A DNA stretch of 64,000 nt from Diplocarpon mali (taxonomy: Eukaryota; Ascomycota; Leotiomycetes; Helotiales; Drepanopezizaceae), in contig JAENRP010000134.1 in NCBI GenBank assembly GCA_024741835.1, positions 1 to 64,000 of the forward strand, read 5' to 3'. Every line of letters begins with the position of its first letter. Positions within the stretch are counted from its first letter, which is position 1. This document shows positions 33,762 through 46,800 of the stretch, piece after piece. The notes beneath the pieces were generated by a model. That model did not search any database. It saw only the letters and a program-made list of their open reading frames with translations, and was not told the origin of the DNA. A program made the translations under genes and the position numbers.

Positions 33762-36218
33762 TTAATACTCGAAGGGGTCAATGGCTATGCAAAGGGAATT
33801 TTCAAGTCGATTTCAGCTCGGATTATAGATATTAGTTTATATATGGGTTGAGATTGAGCTGATAAGTCTCCACTGAATTTGTACTAGGTTATTCTACTTC
33901 AAGTTTTGTATATATGCGCTTGGCCGTCAATAAACCTTCTAGTTATAGAGGTAAAATAGTTGTTTCGGTTGCTCTAACTTACTGTTGAATAAGGTTATAT
34001 GCAAAATAGGTTCAGCGCTAAGTAGTATGGACAAAACAACTTGAAGATATTCTCAAACGCGAGAAATAACGTGATACTTCTATCTCGGCCTTCGGATTCG
34101 AGAATTCCTTTCTAAATAAACCATTCAAGTAGTGGAAACCCTGTGTACACACCTTTTCCTACGAGTAGTAGCTCAATCCCCCCTACTAAACGTTCTCTAT
34201 TATGGGACGTGCTTGAACATAGCTATTTTGAGTGTAATTATTGAATGAAAAACAACCAGAAGACTACCTTGTGCGTTACCTGTTCTCTGCGATATGAAAT
34301 GAAATACCAGACAGCCTGGGTATGTTGATTCTCAATGCTCAAAAGCCATTGATCAGCTTGCTTTGACTACTTTTTCAAGAGTATCAAGATGATTTGCCCT
34401 CGTGAATGTTATCTCGTATAGCCAAGACGATACAAGAGCGACGTTCGGAGGTAGGGTATATTATCGTTAGTAAACGAAATATTAGTTGTGAATCAAACCC
34501 TTGGCCTCTGGACAGAACCCTCGCAGCTCAGCTTTGGTTTGCGTAACTATATGCCCTGTCTGCGATGCTATTTTCTGCATCGTTCGAAAGTGCAAGGAAT
34601 CGTGCATCAGCGCTGGACGGGTCAGTCTCGCAGGTAAGACCCCCAATGCAGCGAAATCCGCGAGTTTGTCTCGATTTTCCAACAGCCGAGTAATCCGAGG
34701 CTCCAGCTGCCTTGTCGGCTCATTCTCGCCACTGCACTTGATATCACGCTCATGCTTGCTCCGCACCTTGTGCTCGCAGATGGTGGGTTTCCAAGCTGCT
34801 ATTCCCGTGCCCATCCCACCAGTCTCTCGAAGGGGGGTTGGGGGCTTCCCAGAGACGCCAAGGTATATGATGTCTCGGCGCCCACTTTTGATGATCTGAT
34901 AAATCGAGATAAGGCCGCAGCTCCGCCGCCAGCGCCTCTGCCTTTGCCTATTTGCCTTCGCCAACGTCAACGCTGATGCAAGATGAAAATCCCCTCTGGC
35001 TAGACCTGGTCTGCTCATGCACCTTGAGCCATAGACTTGCCTGTGCTGGAAATCCAGACATGCCGCCGAAGTCGCTGCGCGTGTGCACGTAGAAGTGATG
35101 TGATGAAAATCAAATGTAAACAATACCTACCGAGTGCTCCGTGAGGTGCCCGGTTAGCGCCTAGCGGTCAAACTTTAACTGCAGACAGGCCATCCGATAG
35201 AGAAAAGTGTTAGCAAGTAGGATCCAGCGATTGACGAAGCCATCAGTTCTACTGTGGAGTAGTGAGACCGCATTGCTACGCATTATCCATTATCCCCCAT
35301 CTCAAATCACTTTTTGACTCGGATCAACACTAGATCGAAACCGAAGCCTGTGTTGGCGGCCGATGCTGTGGCTAGAAACCAGCTCTTCGTCTATGTCTTG
35401 AGGCTAGCAAAAGCCGGTTACTGATTAGAGAAGACGTCTGACCAAGACTGCCCACCTCCCTGGAAGAACGCTTCACACTATCGGCCTAGATTTCATGCCA
35501 TTGGATACTATATTCAAGGCGATGCCAGGCGGGATATCAAAATCCAGTATGTAAGTCCAACTAGCTTCTCATCGAGCATCCTCTCCGATGACCCGATAAG
35601 CGGGGCCCTCACCCTGACATCTCGGTGCTGGATACGAAAGAGGCATCTCGAGGTCGACGAGTCGGGGCACGCACACCGCGCATGTACCACGTGATCCGGT
35701 ACCGGAGAACTGGGGAAGGGGAGGAGCAGCGATGGTAAATTCCGTCGTGGTTGAGGAGAAAGAAGAGGAAGAAAACATCAGAGACCGGCCAAGTAAGATG
35801 CACCAGCTCGCAGACTCGAGGCCGGAGTTTCGAGACTCGGAAAATGTAGGAGGGTTGGGAGTCTTGTCGGGAAGCCCCGAGGATGCTCCGTCTTCTGGAT
35901 AAACGGAGCTGGGAGGGACCCAGCCAGCCCACTACCACCTCTTCATCCACAAGGACATCGTGGGCTTCCGTTCTGGCAAGCCAACAGGGAAATGCAAATG
36001 GGTTTCCAGCCCGGCAGCTCAGGGGGGGGGAGGGGCTAAATCAGAAGCTTGCTGCTCGGCTCCGAACAGGACGAGTCGTGACTCGTTGGACTGGATCCCG
36101 AGACTTCATGGGCACGTCATCTATGGTTTTTTCTCTCGGGCCTTGCCAATTGCTGTGGTTTACACCTTTGATCATTCTTGGTCAGCCAGTGCGACGACTT
36201 GAAATCAACAGCCTTAAA

Positions 36219-36220
<2 letters not shown>

Positions 36221-36249
<29 letters not shown>
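36221..36249. repeat. (CT)n microsatellite
   Basis: About 14 CT dinucleotides in an uninterrupted run. Confidence 0.95.
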
Positions 36250-36252
<3 letters not shown>

Positions 36253-36757
36253 CAACATCTATCTCTGTTGATATCTTGCTCTAAGCGACCCCCCCCTAAT
36301 CCAGCCCGTGATACTCGCCTGTCTAGCCCGTCTGACGTCAGTTTACCATTCAACCCGAGGGCCGAGGTGTGTCTCTCTTTGTTGTTCTTGTTGTACTCCT
36401 TCTTGTGCCTGCGGTTTTACGGATGAGAACGGACAGATTGCGAGATAGTCAGTGTCTTGAGCTTCATTCTTTCTCGGCTAGAGGCAGGAACCTCATCCAC
36501 CTGGGTATTGCTGCCCAAGCCATACAATATGTAATTATACACACACATATATTTACATCACCAGCGCCATGCATGGCCAGGCTTTGGCAATACTCACGGC
36601 TCCCTTGCCACCCAGAGCTGGACGAGCCATACAGTTCACTCTCTCTTCTCCTCTCTTTCCTGAGGTCACCATGTAGCCGTGAAGTACTCATCTCTTCACC
36701 AGAAACCCTTGAATTGACCCAGACGGACGGCACGCTAGGGTCCCAACATCCAAAGAA

Positions 36758-36802
36758 AGAAAAAAAAGAAAAGGAGAAAAAAAAAAAAAAAAAAAAAAAA
36801 AA
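36758..36802. repeat. A-rich homopolymer tract
   Basis: AAAG-rich lead followed by roughly 27 consecutive A. Low-complexity; length may be affected by sequencing slippage. Confidence 0.9.
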
Positions 36803-37012
36803 TCGTAATCGCCACGCTAGTGCACGGGAAAACGCCAATAAATTGCATGAATAACACCAGGATAGCCAGACGGGACACGCAACTGAAATTTACACGACCA
36901 CAGACTCACGTCCAGCAATGGCTTCACCCACCCACGAGATTGGCGACGGGTCTTCCTGGCGACCGAGTGAGCAGGTGTAAGTCCGCACCAGCCCGGATTT
37001 GCTGGTGAAAGA

Positions 37013-38632
37013 ATGCACACATGTACCAAGAACATTAACACATCCAGGTCCCCGACACCCTCACCGTCGCCTCCCTCGATACAGATGTACGACCTCCTTT
37101 GCATCGGCTTCGGCCCAGCCTCCCTCGCCATCGCCATCGCCCTCGCGGACCGGTCGTCGACGGCCAAAGTCTCCTTCCTCGAGCGGCAGCCCGAATTCGC
37201 GTGGCATGCCGGCATGCAGCTCTCCGGAGCCAAGATGCAAATCTCGTTCCTGAAAGACCTAGCGACGCCGCGGAACCCCAGGTCTCACTTTACGTTTGTC
37301 AATTACCTGTTCAGCAAGAAGCGGCTCAACACCTTTATCAACCTGGATACCTTTACGCCGTCGCGGCTCGAGTACGAGGACTACCTGCGCTGGTGCGCGG
37401 GCCATTTCGACGAGCAGGTGGCGTATGGGCAGGAAGTGGTGTCGGTCGAGCCGGACACGGGGACGGGGAGCGGCACCCCCGCCGGTCACGGGGCCCGGGA
37501 GGAGGACGGTCACGACGGTCACGGGGCCAAAGGCAGTCTCGCCCGTCCCGGGGAGGCCAAGGCCCAGGTCACGCGATTCCGCGTGATCTCGCGAGACCTC
37601 GTCACTGGCAAACTGACCACCCGCACTGCACGTCACGTGGTGATCGCGGTGGGCGGAAGAGGCACGATCCCGGCGGAGCTGCCACAATCGCACCCCCGCG
37701 TCGTGCATTCGTCCAAGTACTCGCAGCAGGTACGGGCCGCGCTCCCGTTGCCGGCCGCCGCATACCACATAGCCGTCGTCGGTAACGGGCAGTCGGCAGC
37801 CGAGATCTTCAACGATCTGCCGGCCCGGTACCCGCACGCCCGGGTCACGATGGTGATTAGAGGGACGGCCCTCCGGCCCAGCGACGACTCGCCGTTCGTG
37901 AACGAGATCTTCGACCCGGACCGCGTCGACGGCGTGTTTGCCGAGGAGAGCACCCTCCGAGCCACACGCATCCGAGCCGATCGGGCGACGAACTACGGCG
38001 TGGTGCGGCTGACGCTGCTCGAGCATCTGTACGAGAAGCTCTATATGCAGCGTCTCAAGAACGAGGACCCGAGTAGCGGGCCGCTGCGCATCAGGACCAG
38101 CCGGCGGGTGGCCAAGGCCGTGGAGCGGGACGGGAAGCTGGTGCTGAGTCTGGGGACGGTGCGGGAGCGGGAGGGGGGGGAGCTGCGGGACTGGGAGCAG
38201 CCGCCGGAGGAGGAGCTCTCGGTCGACGCCGTATTCGTGGCCACGGGCTACGAGCGGAATGCCCACGAGAGCTTGCTGGTGAACACGCGAGCACTCTTGA
38301 GCGCACAAGATCGTAAGGGCGGAGCGACGGCCTTCCCTGTACGGCGGGACTACAAGATCGCGTTCGACGAATCCAAGGTCGCAGCCAATGCTGGTGTATG
38401 GCTGCAGGGATGTAACGAGAAGACACACGGCGTAAGTCTCCTCTCCCCTCCTCACCCCACTTCTTTACTCATGTCAAGTTCCATCGTGCAATATGATACG
38501 TATACTGATAACGAGAAATATCTGCAGCTGAGTGATACTCTGCTATCCATCCTGGCCGTCCGCGGAGGCGAGCTGGTGCAGTCCATCTTTGGGCCCGTGG
38601 TAGCCGAGCACTGCGTTCGGGCGAAACTATGA
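37013..38632 (+). CDS. sidA: L-ornithine N5-monooxygenase (siderophore biosynthesis)
   Basis: FAD/NADPH hydroxylase that makes N5-hydroxyornithine, the first committed step of hydroxamate siderophores. Exons 37013-38431 and 38528-38632; the intron (GTAAGT...GCAG, 96 nt) falls at GCNEKTHG|LSDTLLS and, being a multiple of three without a stop, leaves the read-through open. 507 residues (relatives are about 500). Motifs: FAD fold GFGPASLA (about 32-39), the substrate/flavin segment MQISFLKDLATPRNP, NADPH fold VVGNGQSAAEIF, LRPSDDSPFVNEIF, FVATGYERNAHE, and a C-terminal LAVRGGELVQSIFG. A Gly/His/Asp-rich insertion encoded by repeated GGTCACGGGG units follows VVSVEPD. ATG at 37085 directly before YDLLCIGFG is an alternative start; since it follows CAG, an upstream exon is also possible. 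No siderophore NRPS or transporter is present nearby. Confidence 0.95.
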   Translation: MHTCTKNINTSRSPTPSPSPPSIQMYDLLCIGFGPASLAIAIALADRSSTAKVSFLERQPEFAWHAGMQLSGAKMQISFLKDLATPRNPRSHFTFVNYLFSKKRLNTFINLDTFTPSRLEYEDYLRWCAGHFDEQVAYGQEVVSVEPDTGTGSGTPAGHGAREEDGHDGHGAKGSLARPGEAKAQVTRFRVISRDLVTGKLTTRTARHVVIAVGGRGTIPAELPQSHPRVVHSSKYSQQVRAALPLPAAAYHIAVVGNGQSAAEIFNDLPARYPHARVTMVIRGTALRPSDDSPFVNEIFDPDRVDGVFAEESTLRATRIRADRATNYGVVRLTLLEHLYEKLYMQRLKNEDPSSGPLRIRTSRRVAKAVERDGKLVLSLGTVREREGGELRDWEQPPEEELSVDAVFVATGYERNAHESLLVNTRALLSAQDRKGGATAFPVRRDYKIAFDESKVAANAGVWLQGCNEKTHGVSLLSPPHPTSLLMSSSIVQYDTYTDNEKYLQLSDTLLSILAVRGGELVQSIFGPVVAEHCVRAKL

Positions 38633-40541
38633 TTGCGATCTCAATCTTGATCTAGGAACTCACAGACAAGAGGCATTCAAATGAAAAAGGCATTCTCTAG
38701 ATATACAATCGAGGACTAGCTGGCGTAAGAGAATGGCGTTCAGCGTCTGCTACGAGATGATGACGGCTTTTTTAGTCAATTCAAAAGAGATGGATATCCT
38801 GGTAGACACCATGCTTCGTCCCAAGTAGTATTCCCCTTTTCTATTGCATAGTCGCATTTACTTCTTTACCCCTCCCGCTCATTTTTTTTAAGACACCTCT
38901 CTGTTATTTTAGTTCTATTTTCATTCTTTTTCACCTTGATATAAATTTTCAGGGGGGTTTTGTTCGCTTCCTCATTTAGGTTTCGGTTTCGGTCTCGGTC
39001 TCGGTTTCGTTCTCTCCGTTTTGCCCCTTGCAGTATCCGCCCATAAGGAGGTGAAATGTGATACGATAACTTGATGGCGGTTCACCTACTGTCGTCTTGC
39101 CATGTATAATACAACGTATATACCCAAAATATCAAAGACTTGGCGCCCGTGCGTAGTGCTATAAGCTTCGGTTTGGAATTATGCCAGGGGGCATTACTAC
39201 CGAATTTCATATGCGAATATGCCGCTTTTACAGTGTAAACCTTGGGAAATCGTCTGGGAACTTGCACTTTCCATACCTACACCCAAAACTCTACGCAAAT
39301 CAATGACTTGAGATTACTGATAAGAATGCTAGAAAGATGTAAAGCAATGATGATAGCTAGAGGAGTATTGTGCAGTAAGGAGCCTCAGGATCTCATGACT
39401 TGCTTATGTAATTAGCCCCTGAGGTGACCTACGGAGCCTCCCTATTTAGAGAGCTTACTATTATAAGTAGATTCAATATTATACGCTTCTGCTTATCAAT
39501 TGGAGAATTCCATGATTTATAGCTAGATAGCTATGAGTCCTTTTTCAATATTAAGGCCTGAGTTGCTTGATTCAGGTTAAGTTTATGTCAAATCGTAAAT
39601 ATAAAGCCTGTTCATAAAAGGAGGTTTTGATAATCTTGCCTTACATTATAGCTAGCCCTTGAGAGTTTAAAAATAAAAGAAGGCAAGCTATATTATCGCA
39701 AGGGGTATGCTTTATAAGTAGAAGGAAAGTTATAAATGAATGTTTACTTTTATAAGGTAAAGTTGTAAGTAAAAAATGCTCTTTTATTAGCGCGTATTTA
39801 ATATAGCTACTCTCTTACTATTATGCCTATTCGTTTTCTCTAAGCAGGGGTAGGTACAGTTACTCCTACCTTGCCTCCTGCCTGGCGCCTCACCCGACTT
39901 TACCTGTCTTACGTGCCGCGAGCGTGACCGTGGCCCTTTTCATAAGAAATTAAAAGGGGGGAAATATTTGTAGTACTTTAATATTTGATCTCTTTCCGCT
40001 AAAACTATGGACGCGCTACTAGCAGCGTGACAGGACGCAGATATACTTCAATTTTCTTCATGGAATATCTCACTAGTTTTTAGAATATTCCTTAAGTCTT
40101 TTCATAAGATAAAATATGTAGGAAATACTTGTTAGTTTCAAGTTCAAGATCGCAGCTGAAGCGCTTTCTATTAGTTTATCTCTTTTGCTTTACCTAGCTA
40201 TCTATAGTTAGATATCCAATACCAGTCAGTATTAGTTTACAACTCATATGTACTGAAATAAATAGAATTGATTTATGACGTTCTAAACTATAGTTGTTGA
40301 TTTAATATGTTGACAGAACTCGAGTGTGCTCGCCTATGCCAAGGCTTACATATGACATGACCTGATCCCATCCCGCGCCTGGACTATATTCCCATACTAA
40401 CCAAAATCATCATTTGTCAAGGGATATACCTATATCAATACAATTATACTATTTGGGAAGTAATGATTGAGAAGTCAAGATATTTTGTTTCCTAATCGTA
40501 ATATTTTTATAACGAAGTTGTCGTGCTGTATTTAGAGGTGG
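38633..40541. other. sidA 3' flank grading into AT-rich DNA
   Basis: A pyrimidine-rich stretch with GGTTTCGGTCTC repeats (about 38979-39010) is followed by AT-rich sequence. No supported coding frame. Confidence 0.5.
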
Positions 40542-40546
40542 ATTCT

Positions 40547-40801
40547 TATTACGGCCGCATTACGTATACGGTTATGTCACGTATTGGTCAGGTGTACGAA
40601 GTTAGGTGCCCGCTAAGGTAGCAAGGTGGCTGGATTACGTATATGCTAGTAAAGCACTTGTACTTATTCTAGAGGAGCTCTATTAAAGACTCTCTTTTCT
40701 TCTTTATCTTTTCTTCTTAATTATATAGCATACCTCTTAAGGTAATATAGTTAGCGTTATTTAATTCTTGCCTTTTATACGCTTAAGAGCAAGTTGTAAT
40801 A
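40547..40801 (+). repeat. 5' LTR of the gypsy element (255 bp)
   Basis: Direct repeat of 47448-47702. Starts TATTACGGCCGC and ends GTAATA; the ancestral ends were probably TGTTAC...GTAACA. Confidence 0.92.
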
Positions 40802-43800
40802 TAAGAAAAGATCAACTCAACCTTTGCTAAGAAGCTTAATATCTACCACCTTTAGAATTGTTATTTCGAACTGCCTTAAGCAACTTAATCTCTTAATCTC
40901 GACTTTTACTATAAACTGCCTTAAGCAACTTATACGTAATGCCTAGATCTTACTAATCTAGTTTTTAAAGAAAGCTGAAAAACGACCTTTAAATATAAGA
41001 TCAGCTTGTTTTTTTAACCCCTTACCTCCTTTATTTAATAAATGGAGATTTACCTTTAATTTCAATTTGAAAAAATTTTATTTACTATGCTCTTGCTTCG
41101 CTAGCATAAGCTACTGCTTAGAGTAGTATAATAGCTTTTCTCTTCTTAACTTTCTCCCTCCTTTATAAACAACTCTATACTACTCTTTTTTATTAATAAT
41201 ATACTTATTAATAACTCTCTTTATACTTTTCGAAACTCCTCACTCCTTCTTTTAAAACCCTCGAATATAACTCGACTTTTTAAAGACACCTTCTTGCGAA
41301 TAAGTCGTCGACCTTCTTTATACTCCCTATCGACCTATACTTATCGACCTATACTTATTGACTCTTCCTTACACTCTTTAAAGCTCCTTACTCTTTCCTT
41401 CGAATACTTAGGTACGAAACTAGAAGACCTATACCTATATATATATATAGAGACTTAGTTAGCCTTAATAGGTTATACTATACTATTAAAGACTAGGTCA
41501 ACTTTAGTAGAGTAATAAGCTTTAGATCCTCAGACCCTATTTCCTTAGATTTATATTATACTTTTAAGCAACCTTATTATAACTTCTAATTAGTAAAGAG
41601 AAGTAATCCTGAAGTAAAACCTTCTTTCTTAAGATCTATAAACCTATAATACCTTAATATATACTCTATTAAAAGGCTTTAAGAACGTATATAGCTCTGC
41701 CTATACTGATCTTCCCCCTTTTAAATAGGTCACTGTTTAGTATTAGGTCCCTTTAGACTAAACTAGATAATATAAAGAGAGTTAGTACTTATAACCTTTA
41801 ATCTTATGCCACTTAGGAGAAGTGAAAGGTTAATCGTACCTTTACTACCAGGCCTTACTGCCACTAGTTCTACGGGCCTTACTGCTACTAGTTCCAGTTC
41901 TACGGGCCTTACTGCCAACCCTAGTCCTAGAGATATTCCCTTTCCTAAGCCTACTTAAGAAGAAACCTCCTTTAGTACTAATTTCACTTTTAGTCCTAGA
42001 CTGCAAGTAGATTCTTAAAATACTCCCCTTTTATCAATTGAAGTTAAGGAAGAACTGATATCTACCCTTACTATATCGGCCCCTCTCTTCTTAGCTATTT
42101 AATAGGCTGAAATCGCGAACCTTATCAGCGCTGCTATAGCTGCCGCTTTTTAAAATAATACTACTATCCCTTTTTCCTTAAGTGCTAGCCCTTAGAATAC
42201 TCGGTCCTTTACCGCCGACTTGCTACCTTCCTTAGACTACTACCTTTTAATTATTAGACTTTTAGTCTTAGCCGTCGACCTCTATTAAATCAAGTACCCT
42301 TAAACCTATTTTAGTAACTACTAGGGCGAAATTACCTATAATACTTAAAAGATAGCTATAAAGGTATTTATTTAAAAGTACTTAGGCAACTTTACTTTAA
42401 GAGAGGATTAGATCACTGCCTACTTTAAGTATATAATAGGTAAAGTTTAAAACTTAATCTTATAATATATAGATCCTATCTTTACTAATAAGTTTATATA
42501 TACTACTAATATCCTTAAGGTCTTAGATTAAAGGTTCTTTAATTATAATTATATTCAGTCTATTAAGCTCAAATATAGTAGGCTAACTATAGGTTTATTA
42601 TTATATAATAAGTTCCGATTTAAGTTTATTACCCTTACTATAGTTAAAAAGATCGATTAGTCTCGCTAGTTTAATAATGTTTGTAAAAAGGTCTCCTTAG
42701 CTTTGAAAAACGACCTTTAAGTAAAGAAGTATAAAATAAATAATAATTATACTACTTTAAATAAGTTCTTAGCTATTGCAGACCGTAAGGCCTATAATAT
42801 TAAGTAAGAAGAGGCCTATAACGCTTAATAAGTCGCCCTTGCCATTGCATTCTCTCCTTTAAAGGACCGCGTCCTTAGCATATTAAAAAGGGAGTTATAA
42901 AGACCTACTGCTATAGCTACCTCCTTAGCTCCTTGCACTCGTTCCCCTTTGCTGGCGACTTATTAAAAAAGGTCTGCTAGCCTAAAGCTATTATCTAGTC
43001 TTTGCTATAACTATAGAGCCTTTAATTATTATATAATAGACTGCCTAAAGCTAAAGAAGTAAGGCGAGTTTATAATAGCTAAAGTTAAGATAGAAAACGA
43101 CCTATTATTAGGAAACTGCTAAGCTATAGCAAAGACTCCTATTATAGTATAGGTTATAATTTATAAAAAGACTTAGATTTTAATTCCCGCCTATTAATAG
43201 GCGGCCGCCAGTTCTTGATTCTTATAGAATTAGCTTGAAATGGATTATTTATTAAAATAGTTACTTATATTAATAGTAGAGCTAATATTTTCAGTATTAT
43301 TAAGATATCTCTAGTATACTAGCTCTTTTAAAGACTTAAAGTAAAGTTTATTAAACTGCTTAAACCGATTACTCTTACTAGCTATAATAGCCTTAAGGGA
43401 GAAACTATTCGATTTGCTATCTTACTTACCCTTATAATCGATAGGCAATAAATAAACTTCCCTTTTTTAATTATAAGCTTAAGAGCAATTGACGTTTTAA
43501 TTAGTAGGAAGTTCCTAAAGTACTATGACTTTAAATAGTCCTATAGAAGGGGAAAAAACAGCATCTCTTAGCTTAAGGATATGCCTATTGTCCTTTACTT
43601 TAATTAATATATACTAATCGATCTCTTATAGCTAATAAAACCCTTAATAGCTTAGTAAGATATCGATCGTCGAGCTGTTATAATAGACGCTAAGGACAAA
43701 GACCTTAGAATAACCTAAGCTTAGCTCTTAGTGCTAGTAAGCACTAACGCCTCGAATTCTACTTTTGATCCTGGCCTGCGAGTGAAATCTGCGAACTCGA

Positions 43801-46800
43801 ATTCCACTCCTAGTCTTAGTCTATAAGTAAAACCTACTAATTCGATTCCTACTCCTATAGCCTTTTGCAAATCTAAGGATAGTAGTTTCTTTAAAGACTT
43901 AAAAAGAGATCTGAATTATATAAAGAAGGCCTTGCTAAGAGTACTAGACCCTTTGCTCCCTCTTTTAGTAAAGAGGAACGCTACTTTAAAGCCGGCTTAT
44001 TAGATTAGCCTAATCTTAGCCTTAGCAATCGGCGCCCTTTACTACCGCTTTACAACTAAGGTAAGATAAGCTATACTAACTTAAGAATTAGCGCTTAAAG
44101 AGTTTATATTTATAAGCTTTATTTATAATTTAAATTAAAAAATCAATCGCTAAGAATTAGTTAGGTAAGCTGAAATTAGCTCCTTTAGCCTTAGTTTAGT
44201 GCTATAAGCTAAGTATAAGAGCAACGATGAGCTAATAGACTAAAAGCTCCTACCTTAATATACTAAGTTTAAAAACGTCTTTAGTCGCTAGGCCTTTAAC
44301 TAACTGCTAGAACCTAAGCTAAAGGTAGATTATAAAATTGAGCTAATAAGCGAGAACAACTTGATAATCGAACCCTTTTGCTGCCTTACTAATAAATAGC
44401 TCTTAAAGGTTAAGAGCTATATTCTTAAGAACTTATATAAAGGATTTATTAAAGCTTTAAGTTCCCCTTAGGTAGCCTTAATCCTCTTTATTAGAAAAGC
44501 TAATAGCTCCTTACGTTTATATATTAACTATTAGAAACTGAACGCCTTAATAAAGAAAGACCCCTATCTAATTCCCTTTATTGATAAGATAATGGCATAT
44601 ATATCGAAAGCTTATGTTTTTATAAAAATCGATATATAATAAGCCTTCTACTATATTCGTATATTAGCTAATGCTAAAGACCTAACTACCTTTTATATAT
44701 ACTATAAGACTTATAAGTATAAGGTTTTACTATTCGGGCTGATAAATAGGCCTGCTACCTTTTTAAGGTTTATTAATAATATTCTCTTTAAGTACCTTAA
44801 CGATTTTTACTCTACCTACTTAAATGATATTCTAATCTACTTAAAAAACTCCCTTGATTATAAGATTTATATTAAGAAGATCTTAGGAATTCTTTAACGC
44901 TATAGTCTTTAAGTAGATATTAAGAAAAGCGAGTTTAGGGTTATTAAGACTAGGTTCCTAAGGTTTATTATCAGAGTTTATAGAATTAAGGTAGACCCTA
45001 ATAAGGTCTTAGTTATTTAAGAGTGGAAATACGCTAAGAATATATATAGTATATAAAGCTTCTTAAGGTTCTATAACTTTTATCGAAGGTTTATTTAAAG
45101 CTATAGTTATATCTGCCGACCTTTAATAGCTCTTATAGGAAATATTCCTTTTGATTTTAATAACGCTTATAAGGAAGCTTGGGAAGCTTTACGCTTAAGG
45201 CTTTAAATAACCCCGATTTTGTATTACTATTACCTTTAAAAGTAGATAAGGCTTAAGATTAACGCCTCTGACGGTGTAGTCGCTGGTGTACTCTCCTAAT
45301 TCTAGGAAGACGAGAACTACTACCTAATTAGGTACTTCTTAAAGACGATGAATAATGCCAAGCTGAATTACCTTATTTATAATAAGGAGCTCCTAGCGAT
45401 TTTTAGATCGTTCTACTAATATAAGGCAAAGCTACTTAGGGCTTAGAAAATAGTATACGTATATATAGATTATAAGGCCCTTAAGTACTTTATAATAACT
45501 AAGGACTTAATAGCCTAGCAGGCTTGCTAGGCGGAGTTCTTTACTAATTTCAACTTCCTTATTATATATTAAATAGGTATAACGAATACGCTGGCTAATA
45601 TACTCTTATATTAAGACTAGGAGCTAACCCCTCTTAAGGCTAGGAAACGAGCTTTACGCTATTAGTAGCTCTTACCTAATAATAAGCTCTCTATAGAAGT
45701 ACTCGCTACTAGAGGCGATTCCACTCCTAGGCCCGGCTTATAAGTGACTTTAGCGCAGGTCGATTCTACTCCTAGGCCTGGCTTATGAGTAATAACTATG
45801 CTAATCGCGCTAATAAAGGTACCTGCCGACCTAATATCTAGGGTCGAGTATAATATAGCGAGCTATTATATTATTGATAAGGTTATTTAAGCTAATAAGA
45901 CCTCTCTTAAGCTATAGAAGTTCTGAGATAAAGCGTAGAGCTATAGCCTCGACTATAAACTTAGCTAAGGCAAACTCTTCTTTTAAGGTAGACTTATTAT
46001 ACTATTTTAACCTCCTAAATTGCGAATAGCCCTGATTCATTATATATATAAGCAACCTTGCGTTATATACGCTAGAATCGGGAAAACAAGGCTTTTAATA
46101 GGAAGAAAATACTATTGGAAAAGTCTTGGTAGCGATATTAGCACTTATATTTAGAACTATTATTATTTAAGAATGAAAGCTTATTATAATAAGACCCTAG
46201 GTTTTTTACAACCTTTGCCAATTCCTAAATGAGCTTACTAATACTTGATAATAGATTTTATAAAGCTTCCGCTTAACGAACTTAGTTATAATTTTGCCTT
46301 TATAATTATTAATAGGTTATTAAAGAAGGCAGTTTCGGTTTTATACTATAATTCGATTGATGCAAAAGGCTTTGCAAAGTTGTTTTTAATTCATTAGATA
46401 TACTATTTTAATATGCCTAACTCAATTCTATTAAATAGAGGCGCTTAATTTGTCTCTTCCTTTTAGAAAGAACTCTATCGGATACTAGGTATAAAGGTTA
46501 AGCTAACTATAGCTTATAACCTTAACGTTAATAGCTAAACTAAGATTATGAATTAGTACTTAAAATAATGCCTTAGACTATTCTACTTATACTATTAAGA
46601 CAATTAGAGTCGTCTCTTGCCTTTGATAGATATTGCCTAATTGACTTTGCCTTACGAATCCCTAGGGCAAATTTCCCCTTTTCAAGTGCTAAACGGCTAT
46701 AAAGCTCGCTCCTCTTAGAATTTAATTAACCTAAAACCTTTATAAATAGCAAATAAGAGAGTAAATTGTAAAATAGCGCTTTATATAGCTACTAAAGCTT

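Larger units (their letters stand above)
28496..33766 (-). mobile_element. Ty1/copia LTR retrotransposon, complete ends, RIP-inactivated
   Basis: Element proper is 28501-33761 (5,261 bp), flanked by a TTAAT target duplication at 28496-28500 and 33762-33766. LTRs are 124 bp each (own entries). On the minus strand: gag starts MTKKTTKINDAKIKLNWSNY (ATG at 33453); a CCHC knuckle near 32480-32432 reads CHNCSKPSYWKAKC with His changed to Tyr; integrase core near 31690-31502 (YADILG...GYRYFLLVVDNACRCYWIRLLK); reverse transcriptase near 29912-29872 where the expected YVDD reads FINN. Stops are spread throughout. The gag-PR-IN-RT order fits copia. It cannot encode a working polyprotein. Confidence 0.9.
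33767..37012. other. Intergenic: AT-rich edge, then normal composition, no gene recognised
   Basis: AT-rich up to about 34.4 kb, then mixed composition. A 213-codon frame at 34482-35123 (minus) opens only with TTG and has no recognisable domain. Simple repeats are listed separately. The stretch next to 37013 is the sidA upstream region; I saw no paired GATA element of the kind bound by iron repressors. Confidence 0.45.

Noticed and set aside
34482..35123. 213-codon minus-strand open frame
   Set aside because: Opens only with TTG, no recognisable domain, no splice or context support; overlapping frames on the other strand are equally open.
37259..38455. 398-codon minus-strand open frame
   Set aside because: Exact antisense shadow of sidA.
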